5,882 nt of DNA from Deltaproteobacteria bacterium (GCA_030596405.1 JAUVKB010000137.1:1-5882), one strand, 5' to 3'. Shown: positions 1 through 5,760, counted from the stretch's first letter. Program-made: numbers and translations. The notes: generated by a model from the sequence alone, not told the origin.

Positions 1-1
1 C

Positions 2-2320
2 TTTCCAGAACACCCAAATTCATACAAAGATGAACTTGGCCATCGCAAATCATCGGTTAATAATTTAAGAAAGAACCTTTTAAACCATAATCAACTCGAT
101 CTTGAAAAAACACACCAGCAGGAAAGGTTTTCAGATAAAACAGAGGAACTTGACGGTTCGAAAAATTTTCCCATAAACATCTCACCCGGATTGCTAAAAT
201 GCCTGACAATAATATCGATTGTTTTATGCATATCGGTTCCAGGCGGGCTGGCATTGCTTGGCAAACCTGTTGCTGCAGGCGTGACAGGCTGTATTTTTTT
301 TATAGCGGCCATTGTGTTTGCAGCTTCTTGCCGTCTTGTCAATAGATCTCTCGCCAGGTGCGGTCATATAAAAAATCAGATTGCTCTGATTCAAACAGCG
401 CTTGACGCAATATGCGGACAGGTTCTGGAACTGGACAAAAAAATCGCCTGTTTAGCCAAAGAGATAAATCTGCCTGAACCGGTTTTACTTGACCATCTTA
501 ATGCTCTCTATAATCAGACTGAAGAAGATATTCTCGCTTTTGAACTGCAATGCCGTCTTGCAGAAGAAGCGCAAAGCCTTAACGCGGATGTTGAGCAATT
601 ATCAGCAAAAACCGATAATGCCGGAAAAAATATCGCCCAACTCAGAGAGTCTTTACAAATTATAAAAAACAGATGGAAAGAATTTCTGGGAAAAAACAAC
701 TTAAATACCGATCTGACGCCCGCGCTGGTGACGGTTATTTTCAGCAAGGTTGAAACCTGCCGTAGGCAGTTAAATAACATTAACATTTTAAAAAACAGAA
801 TATGCAAAATGGAACAGACGATTAACAACTATTTTGCGCTGGCAGAAAAAGTGCCGTATCTTGCTGAACCTTGCAAAGGTTCTTCCCATGACCTTCTTTC
901 TGCTGTTGACAACCTTTTCCCGCGGCTTCAGCAGGAGGAAAAACAGCGGGAAAAACACCGTCTCGCACAACAGACTTATAAGGAAAAATGCAAAACAGCA
1001 GCAGACCGGCATGAGGCTCTTAAAAATGCCGAAGAAACTTTATATCAGCTTGACAAAACAAAATCCAAAGCTCTTAGTGAATGGAAAACATGGCTCACAG
1101 AAAAAGGGATGCCTGATAACCTGTCGCCAAAAACTGCGCTTGAAGCCTTTGACAAAATCGGTAAGTGCCTGGAAAAAATCGACGCAAAAGACAGGATTGA
1201 GGCTGAAATCAGCAAGCTGGAAAACAGCATCAACAGTTATCGGAAAAGCGTTGATGAAATCATGGGCAGGCTTGGACAAACGCATACCGATGCTGAAAAG
1301 ACCGCTGTCGTTGTAAGCGGGCTCGTTTCCGAACTTGACATCAGCAAGGGAAACCTGCGTGAAAAAAACCGCATTAAAAGTCAGATAAAAATAACTAAAT
1401 CTCAATTAAAATCGGCCCGGAAACAAGTGATGGATTGTAATAAACAGATAAAAAAACTTTTCCAGGAAAGCGGCACAGACAATAAAGATGAATTTTTTAA
1501 AAAAGGGCATCTCTTTTCAGAAAGAAAAGAACTTTTAAACGAGATTAAAAGAACCGAACAGAATATTCGACGAATTTCAGGAGAATCAGACACGGCTCTT
1601 ATCAAAAAAACCCTTAAGACACTTACGAGAGACAAGATACGGATAAGCAGCGAAAAACTGGCCCAGGAATCAGAAAATATTGAACGTAATATTGAAGAAC
1701 TGAGAAATAAAAAGGCTGAATTAAAACAGAAGATCGAAGCCATGAAATCGGCGGATGATATCACCATGTTAAGAAATGATGAGGAAACAGGACTTGCGCA
1801 GATTCAACAAAGCAGTCTTGAATGGGCCCGCTTTGCCGTGGCCGGCTACCTTATTAACAAAGCAAAGAAAAAGTTTGAAAAAGAACAGCAGCCCGGGACA
1901 ATTCTAAATGCCGGCATCTTTTTTAGAGAAATTACTGAATCACGTTATGAGGGACTTGTTTGCCCTATCGGAAAAAATACCGTTGAGGCCGTAACATCTT
2001 TAAAAAAACGGAAACAACCTGAGGAACTCAGCAGAGGAACGGCAGAGCAGCTTTATCTGGCTTTGCGTTTTGGATACATAAAAAACCGGGCGGAAAACAG
2101 CGGATCCCTGCCGGTTATCATGGATGATATTTTAGTAAATTTTGACCCGGGCCGCGCCAAAAATACGGCAAAAACCATCCTGGAATTATCTAAAGATCTT
2201 CAGATACTCTTTTTTACCTGTCATCCTGAAACGATTGATATTTTCAAGGATATTGACAGCCGGATTCCGCTGTACAATATTAAAGACGGTCGCATAACAA
2301 AAGAGTTAAAAAATACTTGA
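2..2320 (+). CDS. YhaN/SbcC-like coiled-coil ATPase with membrane hairpin (C-terminal part, 5' end outside window)
   Basis: The frame is open from the first bases of the window, so the true start lies upstream; the TTG at 191 is only an internal codon. Seen: 772 codons ending in TGA. Counting from the window edge, two hydrophobic stretches (about residues 64-86 and 91-113) form a likely membrane hairpin. Long charged coiled-coil segments follow (about 120-600), then an ABC-type C-lobe: signature LSRGTAEQ (676-683), Walker B VIMDD (705-709), D-loop FDPGRA and switch His in FFTCHPE (His741). Walker A must be upstream and is not visible. Known: YhaN and SbcC/Rad50 relatives are ATPases with this split-head layout that often pair with a YhaO/SbcD-type nuclease and act on DNA ends. 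Inferred: a membrane-tethered DNA-repair or DNA-processing ATPase. The partner gene would be expected upstream. The family call is firm; the exact role is unknown. Confidence 0.85.
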   Translation, partial: FPEHPNSYKDELGHRKSSVNNLRKNLLNHNQLDLEKTHQQERFSDKTEELDGSKNFPINISPGLLKCLTIISIVLCISVPGGLALLGKPVAAGVTGCIFFIAAIVFAASCRLVNRSLARCGHIKNQIALIQTALDAICGQVLELDKKIACLAKEINLPEPVLLDHLNALYNQTEEDILAFELQCRLAEEAQSLNADVEQLSAKTDNAGKNIAQLRESLQIIKNRWKEFLGKNNLNTDLTPALVTVIFSKVETCRRQLNNINILKNRICKMEQTINNYFALAEKVPYLAEPCKGSSHDLLSAVDNLFPRLQQEEKQREKHRLAQQTYKEKCKTAADRHEALKNAEETLYQLDKTKSKALSEWKTWLTEKGMPDNLSPKTALEAFDKIGKCLEKIDAKDRIEAEISKLENSINSYRKSVDEIMGRLGQTHTDAEKTAVVVSGLVSELDISKGNLREKNRIKSQIKITKSQLKSARKQVMDCNKQIKKLFQESGTDNKDEFFKKGHLFSERKELLNEIKRTEQNIRRISGESDTALIKKTLKTLTRDKIRISSEKLAQESENIERNIEELRNKKAELKQKIEAMKSADDITMLRNDEETGLAQIQQSSLEWARFAVAGYLINKAKKKFEKEQQPGTILNAGIFFREITESRYEGLVCPIGKNTVEAVTSLKKRKQPEELSRGTAEQLYLALRFGYIKNRAENSGSLPVIMDDILVNFDPGRAKNTAKTILELSKDLQILFFTCHPETIDIFKDIDSRIPLYNIKDGRITKELKNT

Positions 2321-2422
2321 ATTCCCTCTTGTCCAAAAACAGCTTTCAAGTAAATAATGAATGAATAATAAAATGTTAAGAACCTGCTTTTTTTGAGTCA
2401 GGCTTGTTTGATTCCAAAATAA

Positions 2423-3229
2423 TTATTGCATACCGTGTCTCAAAGCGATTTTTTCAAACATCATCACAAGCCCGGCGCCAAGAGCATAGATGGATTCAAT
2501 GTTGAGATTGTCTTCCGCTGTTGAATCGAAAAAAATATTAAGACTCGATTCAAGTCCGTCTTCCGGCTTCCAGTAGCAAATCAGGATTGGGACTTTCGGC
2601 AAAGGATGCAAAACAAGTGAAATATCAGATGCGTAATGATTTTCCACTTGCCTTCCGTTAAAGATGTGAATCAGGTCCTCAAAAAGATCCGTATAGGTAT
2701 CAGCAACCTTTTTTAAGGGTTTTTCACATCTTTGCCCAAAAAGCCGGTGCCATGTCTTCCCGTTTTTCAGTTCCCTGAAGGGAACCCATTCCCCTGAAAC
2801 AGGTATCCCCGCACCGTCTATTATATAGTTAAGTACCGGTATCGTTACCCATGGATGTACGTGGATGTCAGATGAAAAGTTCCCCTTTGAATCAACACTA
2901 AAGTCCTTGCCGAGAACCTTGATCGTCAATTTATCGTCGGAAAACCCGGCTCCCACTCTCTGCGCTAATGCTGAAAGATCTATTGTACTTATTTTTCTTT
3001 TCAACTGCCCCACTAATTTATCCATATCCTGTTCGATAGTTGTCTGTTTTCCGATTTTTCCACCAAACCGCTCAACTATATCACTTTCAAGATAAGGGCA
3101 TTCATTGAGCTGTTTTTGGCCATTGAACACCGCGACAGCAAAGGCCAGGCATGTCGCTTTATTACATTCCCTGCAATTTGATTTGTTGAGTAGTTTGAAT
3201 ATTTCCATGGGGTTATTCAGTTGGGACAT
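2423..3229 (-). CDS. 4Fe-4S domain plus DUF3786 protein
   Basis: A 268-residue soluble protein. Residues 1-50 carry the cysteine pattern C19-x2-C22-x4-C27-x16-C44, the layout of the small Fe-S domain found in the corrinoid iron-sulfur protein of the acetyl-CoA pathway and in RnfB. From about residue 75 to the end it resembles DUF3786, a family of unknown function common in anaerobes, with segments such as HVHPWVTIPVLNYIIDGAG and FNGRQ. The ATG at 3229 is supported by a purine-rich AAGGCGG 8 nt upstream (3238-3242 core) and by the need to keep the N-terminal Fe-S motif. It is the last gene of a leftward cluster behind two CooT paralogues and is convergent with the YhaN-like gene, 102 bp away; I see no strong terminator in that gap. 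Inferred role: electron transfer or metal-centre assembly. DUF3786 has no known reaction, so no function is assigned. Confidence 0.8.
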   Translation of the reverse strand: MSQLNNPMEIFKLLNKSNCRECNKATCLAFAVAVFNGQKQLNECPYLESDIVERFGGKIGKQTTIEQDMDKLVGQLKRKISTIDLSALAQRVGAGFSDDKLTIKVLGKDFSVDSKGNFSSDIHVHPWVTIPVLNYIIDGAGIPVSGEWVPFRELKNGKTWHRLFGQRCEKPLKKVADTYTDLFEDLIHIFNGRQVENHYASDISLVLHPLPKVPILICYWKPEDGLESSLNIFFDSTAEDNLNIESIYALGAGLVMMFEKIALRHGMQ

Positions 3230-3411
3230 GAGGTATTCCGCCTTTTTTCCAGCTTATAATAGGAGATAATAAAAATTTGATATCAGGAAGATCGCCATTT
3301 CCCCCGTTTAGTAATTGCGCTCGCGTGATTTCCACCAGCTTTTCATTATTTTGTCTTATTTTTCAAATATTCTTCATAAATCTCGTTAAATACAGGCGCC
3401 TCTTGCGGCAT
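3213..3411 (-). pseudogene. Small reading frame with probable single-base frameshift, unrecognised
   Basis: Between the CooT pair and the Fe-S/DUF3786 gene, a frame opens at ATG 3411 (N-terminus MPQEAPVFNEIYEEYLK) and stops at 3346 after 21 residues. If one A is dropped from either A-run just before that stop (AAAAA or AAAA, about 3351-3366), the reading continues through NEKLVEITRAQLL and FLLSPIISWKKGG to a TAA at 3213, giving about 65 residues. The end would overlap the start of the next gene by 17 bp, a spacing typical of coupled genes. A weak AAGGG lies upstream of the second ATG. I do not recognise the product. The 45-codon open extension could arise by chance (roughly one in nine), so this is a moderate-to-weak call. 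The indel could be a real mutation, a programmed slip or a sequencing error in a homopolymer. Confidence 0.35.
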
Positions 3412-3454
3412 ACGCATACCCTTTTTTTTAATGGTTATTGATAAACCGTTGCAT

Positions 3455-3658
3455 TCAATTTTTTCCGGCTTGAAGCGGTTCAAACAGAATCTTTTTTTGG
3501 GTATTATCATAGAATTTGAGCCGGCCCTTGAAAAATTTTTGCTCGCCAAAGATACTGACCAGACAGATCTGATCCCCCTCCCATTTCACATAATCAACAC
3601 TTTCCAAAATTTTTTCTTCTTTCCCGTCTTTTAAGATAAACGCATGGGCTTCACACAT
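3455..3658 (-). CDS. CooT-family nickel-binding protein (copy 1)
   Basis: A 67-residue protein beginning MCEAHAFILKDG, with the family hallmarks: Cys2 directly after the initiator Met, a VDYVKWEGD segment and the central IFGE motif (residues 37-40). Known: Rhodospirillum CooT, a small dimeric protein of about this size, binds nickel through Cys2 and is linked to maturation of carbon monoxide dehydrogenase; the family was earlier labelled a predicted RNA-binding protein. The start is decided by the MCEA motif and by an AAGGAGGT ribosome site 7 nt upstream. It lies 41 bp downstream of a second copy that is about 40% identical (25 of 62 aligned positions by hand). Inferred: nickel storage or delivery in the cytoplasm. 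Which enzyme it serves cannot be seen here, since no CODH gene is in the window. Confidence 0.85.
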   Translation of the reverse strand: MCEAHAFILKDGKEEKILESVDYVKWEGDQICLVSIFGEQKFFKGRLKFYDNTQKKILFEPLQAGKN

Positions 3659-3664
3659 GGGAAA

Positions 3665-3672
3665 ACCTCCTT
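3665..3672 (-). promoter_or_regulatory. Strong Shine-Dalgarno of CooT copy 1
   Basis: On the minus strand AAGGAGGT precedes the ATG at 3658, with 7 nt between the GGAGG core and the start. It is a full match to the anti-SD core and fixes the start at the MCEA motif. It lies in the 41-bp gap after CooT copy 2, so each copy has its own ribosome site. Confidence 0.8.
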
Positions 3673-3699
3673 GTTTTTTTGATGCGCCAACCTGACTGT

Positions 3700-3888
3700 C
3701 TAATTTTCCACCAGCAAAATGCGGTGATCAACCAGATTCATCTCCTTGACGTGCGCTTTTATCTCAAGTTTCTCTCCAAATATATTCTCCAAATATATAT
3801 TTTCACCTTCTGGTTTTATAATATCCACATTCTCCATGATAATCTTTTCACTCCCATTTTTTATAAGATACGCATTTGCTTCACACAT
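3700..3888 (-). CDS. CooT-family nickel-binding protein (copy 2)
   Basis: A 62-residue protein starting MCEANAYLIKNG, with Cys2, the conserved ENVDIIKPEG segment and the IFGE motif (residues 37-40). A longer reading from 3963 is possible in the same frame. The ATG at 3888 is chosen because the family always begins MCEA and because a near-perfect ribosome site (AAAGGAGGTG) lies 9 nt before it. It is first of the tandem pair in transcription order. Divergence from copy 1 is mostly in the C-terminal third and in the residue after EG; the metal-ligand end is conserved. This suggests an old duplication kept for two partners or two metals rather than a recent copy. Role as for copy 1: a nickel chaperone-like small protein. 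The family call is firm; the target enzyme is unknown. Confidence 0.85.
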   Translation of the reverse strand: MCEANAYLIKNGSEKIIMENVDIIKPEGENIYLENIFGEKLEIKAHVKEMNLVDHRILLVEN

Positions 3889-4052
3889 AAATACCCACCT
3901 CCTTTCAATGAAGATTGTATCTTGCACATCCGGTATTGATCTGCTAAAAAACACCGCCTGCAATAAATATTATCTTAATCATGATATTTAACGGCAAAAT
4001 CAGTCAAGACTTCCCGGCCACAGTCTTTGCAGGTGCAATACCGCGCCGGCAT
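3861..4052 (-). pseudogene. Small zinc-ribbon protein interrupted by an in-frame TAA
   Basis: Reading leftward from ATG 4052, the frame begins MPARYCTCKDCGREV, stops at TAA (3975-3977, codon 26) and, if that codon is ignored, continues in the same frame with DNIYCRRCFLADQYRM to a stop at 3861. Together the halves give a classic zinc-ribbon layout: C8-x2-C11-x19-C31-x2-C34. Seen: both knuckles in one frame with only the TAA between. Inferred: a nonsense mutation of a small zinc-ribbon gene (one base change would restore a sense codon). TAA is not a selenocysteine or pyrrolysine codon, so recoding is unlikely. There is no ribosome site before ATG 4052, where an IS256-like fragment begins, so the original 5' region may have been replaced. 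The restored frame would overlap CooT copy 2 by 28 bp. The first half alone could be a 25-residue protein. Moderate confidence; the parent family is not identified. Confidence 0.4.
3896..3905 (-). promoter_or_regulatory. Strong Shine-Dalgarno of CooT copy 2
   Basis: On the minus strand AAAGGAGGTG lies before the ATG at 3888, with 9 nt between the GGAGG core and the start. It overrules the longer in-frame start at 3963, which has no such site. Confidence 0.8.
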
Positions 4053-4056
4053 CAAG

Positions 4057-4233
4057 GATACACACACTATAATTAATGATAACGTAATTGAAATTAAAAA
4101 TCCAGAAGCATTTGTTGATGACCCCATAATCGATATTTTACGACAAGGAGCCAAAAGGTTGGCGGCTGAAGCATTGCAGGCAGAAATCGAAAGCTTTTTA
4201 TTACAGTATGCAGAATATCCTTATATTTTTTAG
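4057..4233 (+). pseudogene. IS256-family transposase, N-terminal remnant
   Basis: The translation contains NVIEIKNPEAFVDDP followed by ILRQGAKRLAAEALQAEIE and FLLQYAEY. This is the recognisable first 45 or so residues of IS256/mutator-class DDE transposases (typically about 400 residues). Resemblance ends after YAEY and the frame stops at 4233. The catalytic DDE region and the terminal inverted repeats are absent, and no normal ATG start is present (only TTG/GTG further up), so it cannot move by itself. Its left edge abuts the start of the broken zinc-ribbon frame on the other strand, and its right edge lies just before the antitoxin remnant. Inferred: an old insertion followed by deletion. 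The exact edges are approximate because the flanking copies cannot be compared. Confidence 0.65.
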
Positions 4234-4260
4234 GGGATTGTTTTTGGATAATTAACTTGC

Positions 4261-4288
4261 TTGACATAAAAATGATCGTGTGTATTAT
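4261..4288 (+). promoter_or_regulatory. Sigma-70-type promoter, candidate for smpB
   Basis: TTGACA (4261-4266) and TATTAT (4283-4288) with a 16-bp spacer are close to consensus. Transcription would start near 4295, giving smpB a leader of about 120 nt that contains the antitoxin remnant. The -10 element overlaps the ATG of that remnant, so the promoter may once have belonged to the toxin-antitoxin locus. No experimental support is possible from sequence alone. Confidence 0.45.
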
Positions 4289-4406
4289 GAGAGCAGATGT
4301 GGTACTTGATGACTCCTTTGTCCAGGAAGCGATACTTATAAGTGCTTTAAAAAATAAGTTATTTCATTTTAATTTACAACTATCCCTGCTGTTTATTCAG
4401 GAATAA
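4287..4406 (+). pseudogene. VapB-type antitoxin, N-terminal remnant
   Basis: The frame from ATG 4287 gives 39 residues beginning MRADVVLDDSFVQEA and reaching SALKNK. This fits the ribbon-helix start of the VapB family (MR, short beta strand, LDD, helix with EA, then an S/T-x-L-K-x-K turn). Full-length members are roughly 60-75 residues and continue with a second helix and a VapC-binding tail. Here the sequence after ALKNK becomes unrelated (LFHFNLQLSLLF) and ends at TAA 4404-4406. No PIN-domain toxin gene follows; smpB begins 8 bp later. An in-frame ATG at 4272 would add five residues and is less family-like. Inferred: a decayed antitoxin, perhaps truncated by the event that placed it next to smpB. 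A still-expressed orphan DNA-binding peptide cannot be excluded. Confidence 0.55.
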
Positions 4407-4413
4407 TCACCAA

Positions 4414-4893
4414 TTGGAAACAAAACATATAAAAATTATTACAGATAACCGAAAGGCCAGATTTAACTATCTTATTGAGGGTAAATACGAGGCCGGCATG
4501 GTCCTTTTGGGAACCGAAGTTAAATCACTTAGACTCGGTCGTGCGCATCTAAAAGATTCCTATGCCAAAATTATAAACGGCGAGGTGTTTGTTTACCAGA
4601 TGCACATCGGGAAATACCCATTTGCCCACTATGAAAATCATGAACCCCAAAGGCCGAGAAAGCTGCTTCTGCACTCCTACGAAATTAAAAAACTAGCAGG
4701 CAAGGTAAATGAAAAGGGATTTTCCCTTATTCCCTTAAAGGTTTATTTTATAAAGGGGAAGGCAAAAATAACAATAGCTCTTGCCAGGGGAAAACGCAAG
4801 TATGACAAGCGTGAAGCCATAAAAAAACGCGATGAAAAAAGGGATATGGAAAGAATCAAAAAACAGTTCATTTCCCTTGACATAAGACCATGA
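4414..4893 (+). CDS. smpB: SsrA-binding protein SmpB
   Basis: A 159-residue protein of normal family length (about 150-160). SmpB binds the tRNA-like domain of tmRNA and brings it to stalled ribosomes for trans-translation. Seen: an N-terminal NRKARFNYLIEGKYEAG segment, GTEVKSLRLGRAHLKDSYA (about 33-51), the NHEPQRPRKLLLH motif (about 75-87), a GFSLIPLKVYF barrel strand and the basic ALARGKRKYDKREAIKKR region leading into the positively charged C-terminal tail that enters the mRNA channel. The start is TTG at 4414, preceded by AGGA about 11 nt upstream; no ATG fits the family N-terminus. The gene is complete. The ssrA RNA gene itself is not in this window. Upstream are a promoter candidate and an antitoxin stub; tRNA-Val lies about 120 bp downstream on the same strand. 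Confidence 0.97.
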   Translation: METKHIKIITDNRKARFNYLIEGKYEAGMVLLGTEVKSLRLGRAHLKDSYAKIINGEVFVYQMHIGKYPFAHYENHEPQRPRKLLLHSYEIKKLAGKVNEKGFSLIPLKVYFIKGKAKITIALARGKRKYDKREAIKKRDEKRDMERIKKQFISLDIRP

Positions 4894-5011
4894 ATTTTTT
4901 ATTTACTTTAATAATTCGGTTCGACTCTAAAAATAAAAACCTTTGGAAAATGTTTAATCGTTGTTTTAGCTCAAGGGAGGCAGGATGGGACGTTTTCCGA
5001 AGTTTTATAGT

Positions 5012-5086
5012 AGGCACGTAGCTCAGGGGGAGAGCGCTACCCTGACACGGTAGAAGTCGTTGGTTCAAATCCAATCGTGCCTACCA
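5012..5086 (+). tRNA. tRNA-Val(GAC)
   Basis: A full cloverleaf can be folded by eye: acceptor AGGCACG/CGTGCCT, D stem GCTC/GAGC with loop AGGGGGA, anticodon stem CTACC/GGTAG with loop CTGACAC (anticodon GAC at 5044-5046), five-base variable region AAGTC, T stem GTTGG/CCAAT (one G-U pair) with loop TTCAAAT, discriminator A, and an encoded CCA at 5084-5086. It is 75 nt and intact. A tyrosine integrase gene ends within 30 bp of its 3' end, so this tRNA is the probable integration target of that element. Confidence 0.97.
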
Positions 5087-5103
5087 AATAAAATCAAGGA
5101 CTT

Positions 5104-5136
5104 AAAGCCGGTTGTCAAAACCGGCTTTTTGTTTTT
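5104..5136 (+). terminator. Rho-independent terminator after tRNA-Val
   Basis: AAAGCCGGTT (5104-5113) pairs with AACCGGCTTT (5119-5128) across a 5-nt loop and is followed by a T-rich tract broken by one G (TTGTTTTT). It would end tRNA transcription. On the opposite strand the same bases encode the last residues and stop of the integrase frame, and the A-run upstream makes it potentially usable in that direction too. Confidence 0.8.
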
Positions 5137-5635
5137 GCTACCATTTTGCTACCAGATGTTTCAAAAATAACATTTTCGAGCCTGCAAGCTGCTTCCTGAT
5201 TAACCGATTTCATCAAGTGTGCATAAATGTTCAAAGTAACCGTCGGGCTTGAATGACCAAGCTGACTTTGGATGTACTTGATATTTTCCCCTTGCTCTAT
5301 CAAAAGGCTTGCATAGGTTGTCTTAAGTCGTGGAATCTGATTCTATGCAGTCCAGCGGCCTTTAAAGCAGGATTAAAATGCCTATTGACCAAGTTATTAT
5401 GATTTATTGGCCCAGCAGCTTTATTAGGAAAAACCAAATCGAGCTTACTTGGAAGACAAGCAAGTTTCCATTTTTTTAGAACTGTTATCATTGCAGGCCC
5501 TATGTCAATTTTACGGTTTGATGTTTCCGTTTTGACATCGTACCATGCCTGATTGTTGAATGTTCTCTGGATATGAACTTGATTTTTTATCCAATCCACC
5601 CCGCAGAGATATATTTTGGTGAATTTGCCATTCAA
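5115..5635 (-). pseudogene. Phage/island tyrosine integrase, N-terminally truncated and frameshifted
   Basis: Two frames make up the catalytic half of an XerC/lambda-type integrase. The first (5635-5300) reads CGVDWIKNQVHIQRTFNNQ, the beta-hairpin KTETSNRKIDIG with the catalytic Lys, PSKLDLVFPN and RFHDLR. The second (in frame to 5115) reads TYASLLIEQGENIKYIQSQ, LGHSSPTVTLNIYAHL with the box-II His and catalytic Tyr, then EAACRLE. The family sequence is HDLRHTYASLL; here AGACAACC (5316-5323) replaces an expected AGACACACC, a one-base loss that shifts the frame exactly at the second His. The N-terminal arm-binding and SAM-like core domains and the box-I Arg region are missing: likeness fades at the NGKFTKIYLCGVDW stretch, near the inverted-repeat junction. 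The gene points at tRNA-Val and ends in its terminator, the usual geometry of tRNA-targeting islands. It is almost surely inactive unless read by frameshifting. Confidence 0.85.
5133..5154. repeat. Perfect tandem 11-bp repeat at the integrase 3' end
   Basis: TTTTGCTACCA occurs twice without a gap (5133-5143 and 5144-5154). On the minus strand it encodes the SGSKMVAK tail of the integrase. The CTACCA half also matches the 3' end of the tRNA (5081-5086). It could be an integrase-binding site or simple coding coincidence. Confidence 0.6.
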
Positions 5636-5691
5636 CGTGCGGCATAAGTTATAAACATATTAATATTGAATTTTAACAGTATGTTAATGAT
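5570..5691 (+). repeat. Left arm of a large inverted repeat
   Basis: Bases 5570-5691 are the reverse complement of 5761-5882 with 3 mismatches in 122 (at 5654, 5659 and 5687, all A/T changes). The outer 70 or so bases, which include the integrase fragment, match perfectly; all differences lie in the AT-rich inner part. The arm also holds the dyad TTAACA-GTA-TGTTAA (5673-5687). Confidence 0.95.
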
Positions 5692-5702
5692 ATACGGAAA
5701 AG

Positions 5703-5733
5703 TTATCAACATTTTATCAACAAGTTATGAACA
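5703..5733 (+). repeat. Three DnaA-box-like iterons with 11-bp period
   Basis: TTATCAACA (5703-5711), TTATCAACA (5714-5722) and TTATGAACA (5725-5733) lie head to tail with 2-bp spacers, so each unit starts 11 bp after the last. The first two differ from the classic DnaA box TTATCCACA at one base. They occupy the 69-bp centre of the inverted repeat (5692-5760), next to a very AT-rich stretch (ATATTATTATATATTAAAT). This could be a replication-initiator or repressor binding array; the function is not established. Confidence 0.6.
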
Positions 5734-5760
5734 TTTTAGGCTAATATTATTATATATTAA

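Noticed and set aside
834..1316. Plus-strand frame of 160 codons inside the YhaN-like gene, plus several antisense frames there
   Set aside because: They are shadows of the main frame: no ribosome site, no family likeness, and the main frame carries the motifs.
2321..2422. Possible bidirectional terminator between the convergent YhaN-like and DUF3786 genes (CCTG...CAGG around a T-run)
   Set aside because: The stem is only four base pairs with bulges, and the T-run lies in the loop rather than after it.
3679..3991. Two plus-strand frames opposite CooT copy 2
   Set aside because: They are antisense to a well-supported gene with a strong ribosome site and conserved motifs.
3930..4010. Promoter for the CooT cluster on the minus strand (TTGACT near 4000 with several AT-rich -10 candidates)
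   Set aside because: The spacers are 15 or 27 bp, so no convincing pair; left uncalled.
4918..4928. GGTTCGACTCT, resembling a T arm of a tRNA or tmRNA just after smpB
   Set aside because: The stem bases do not pair and no acceptor or CCA follows, so there is no tRNA or ssrA here.
4985..5053. Plus-strand mini-frame from ATG 4985 after a good GGGAGG site
   Set aside because: It runs into the tRNA and stops inside it; the purine-rich tract is probably coincidence.
4868..5074. Minus-strand frame of 68 codons beginning MDLNQRLLPCQG
   Set aside because: It is the antisense of tRNA-Val; this peptide is a well-known spurious translation of tRNA genes.
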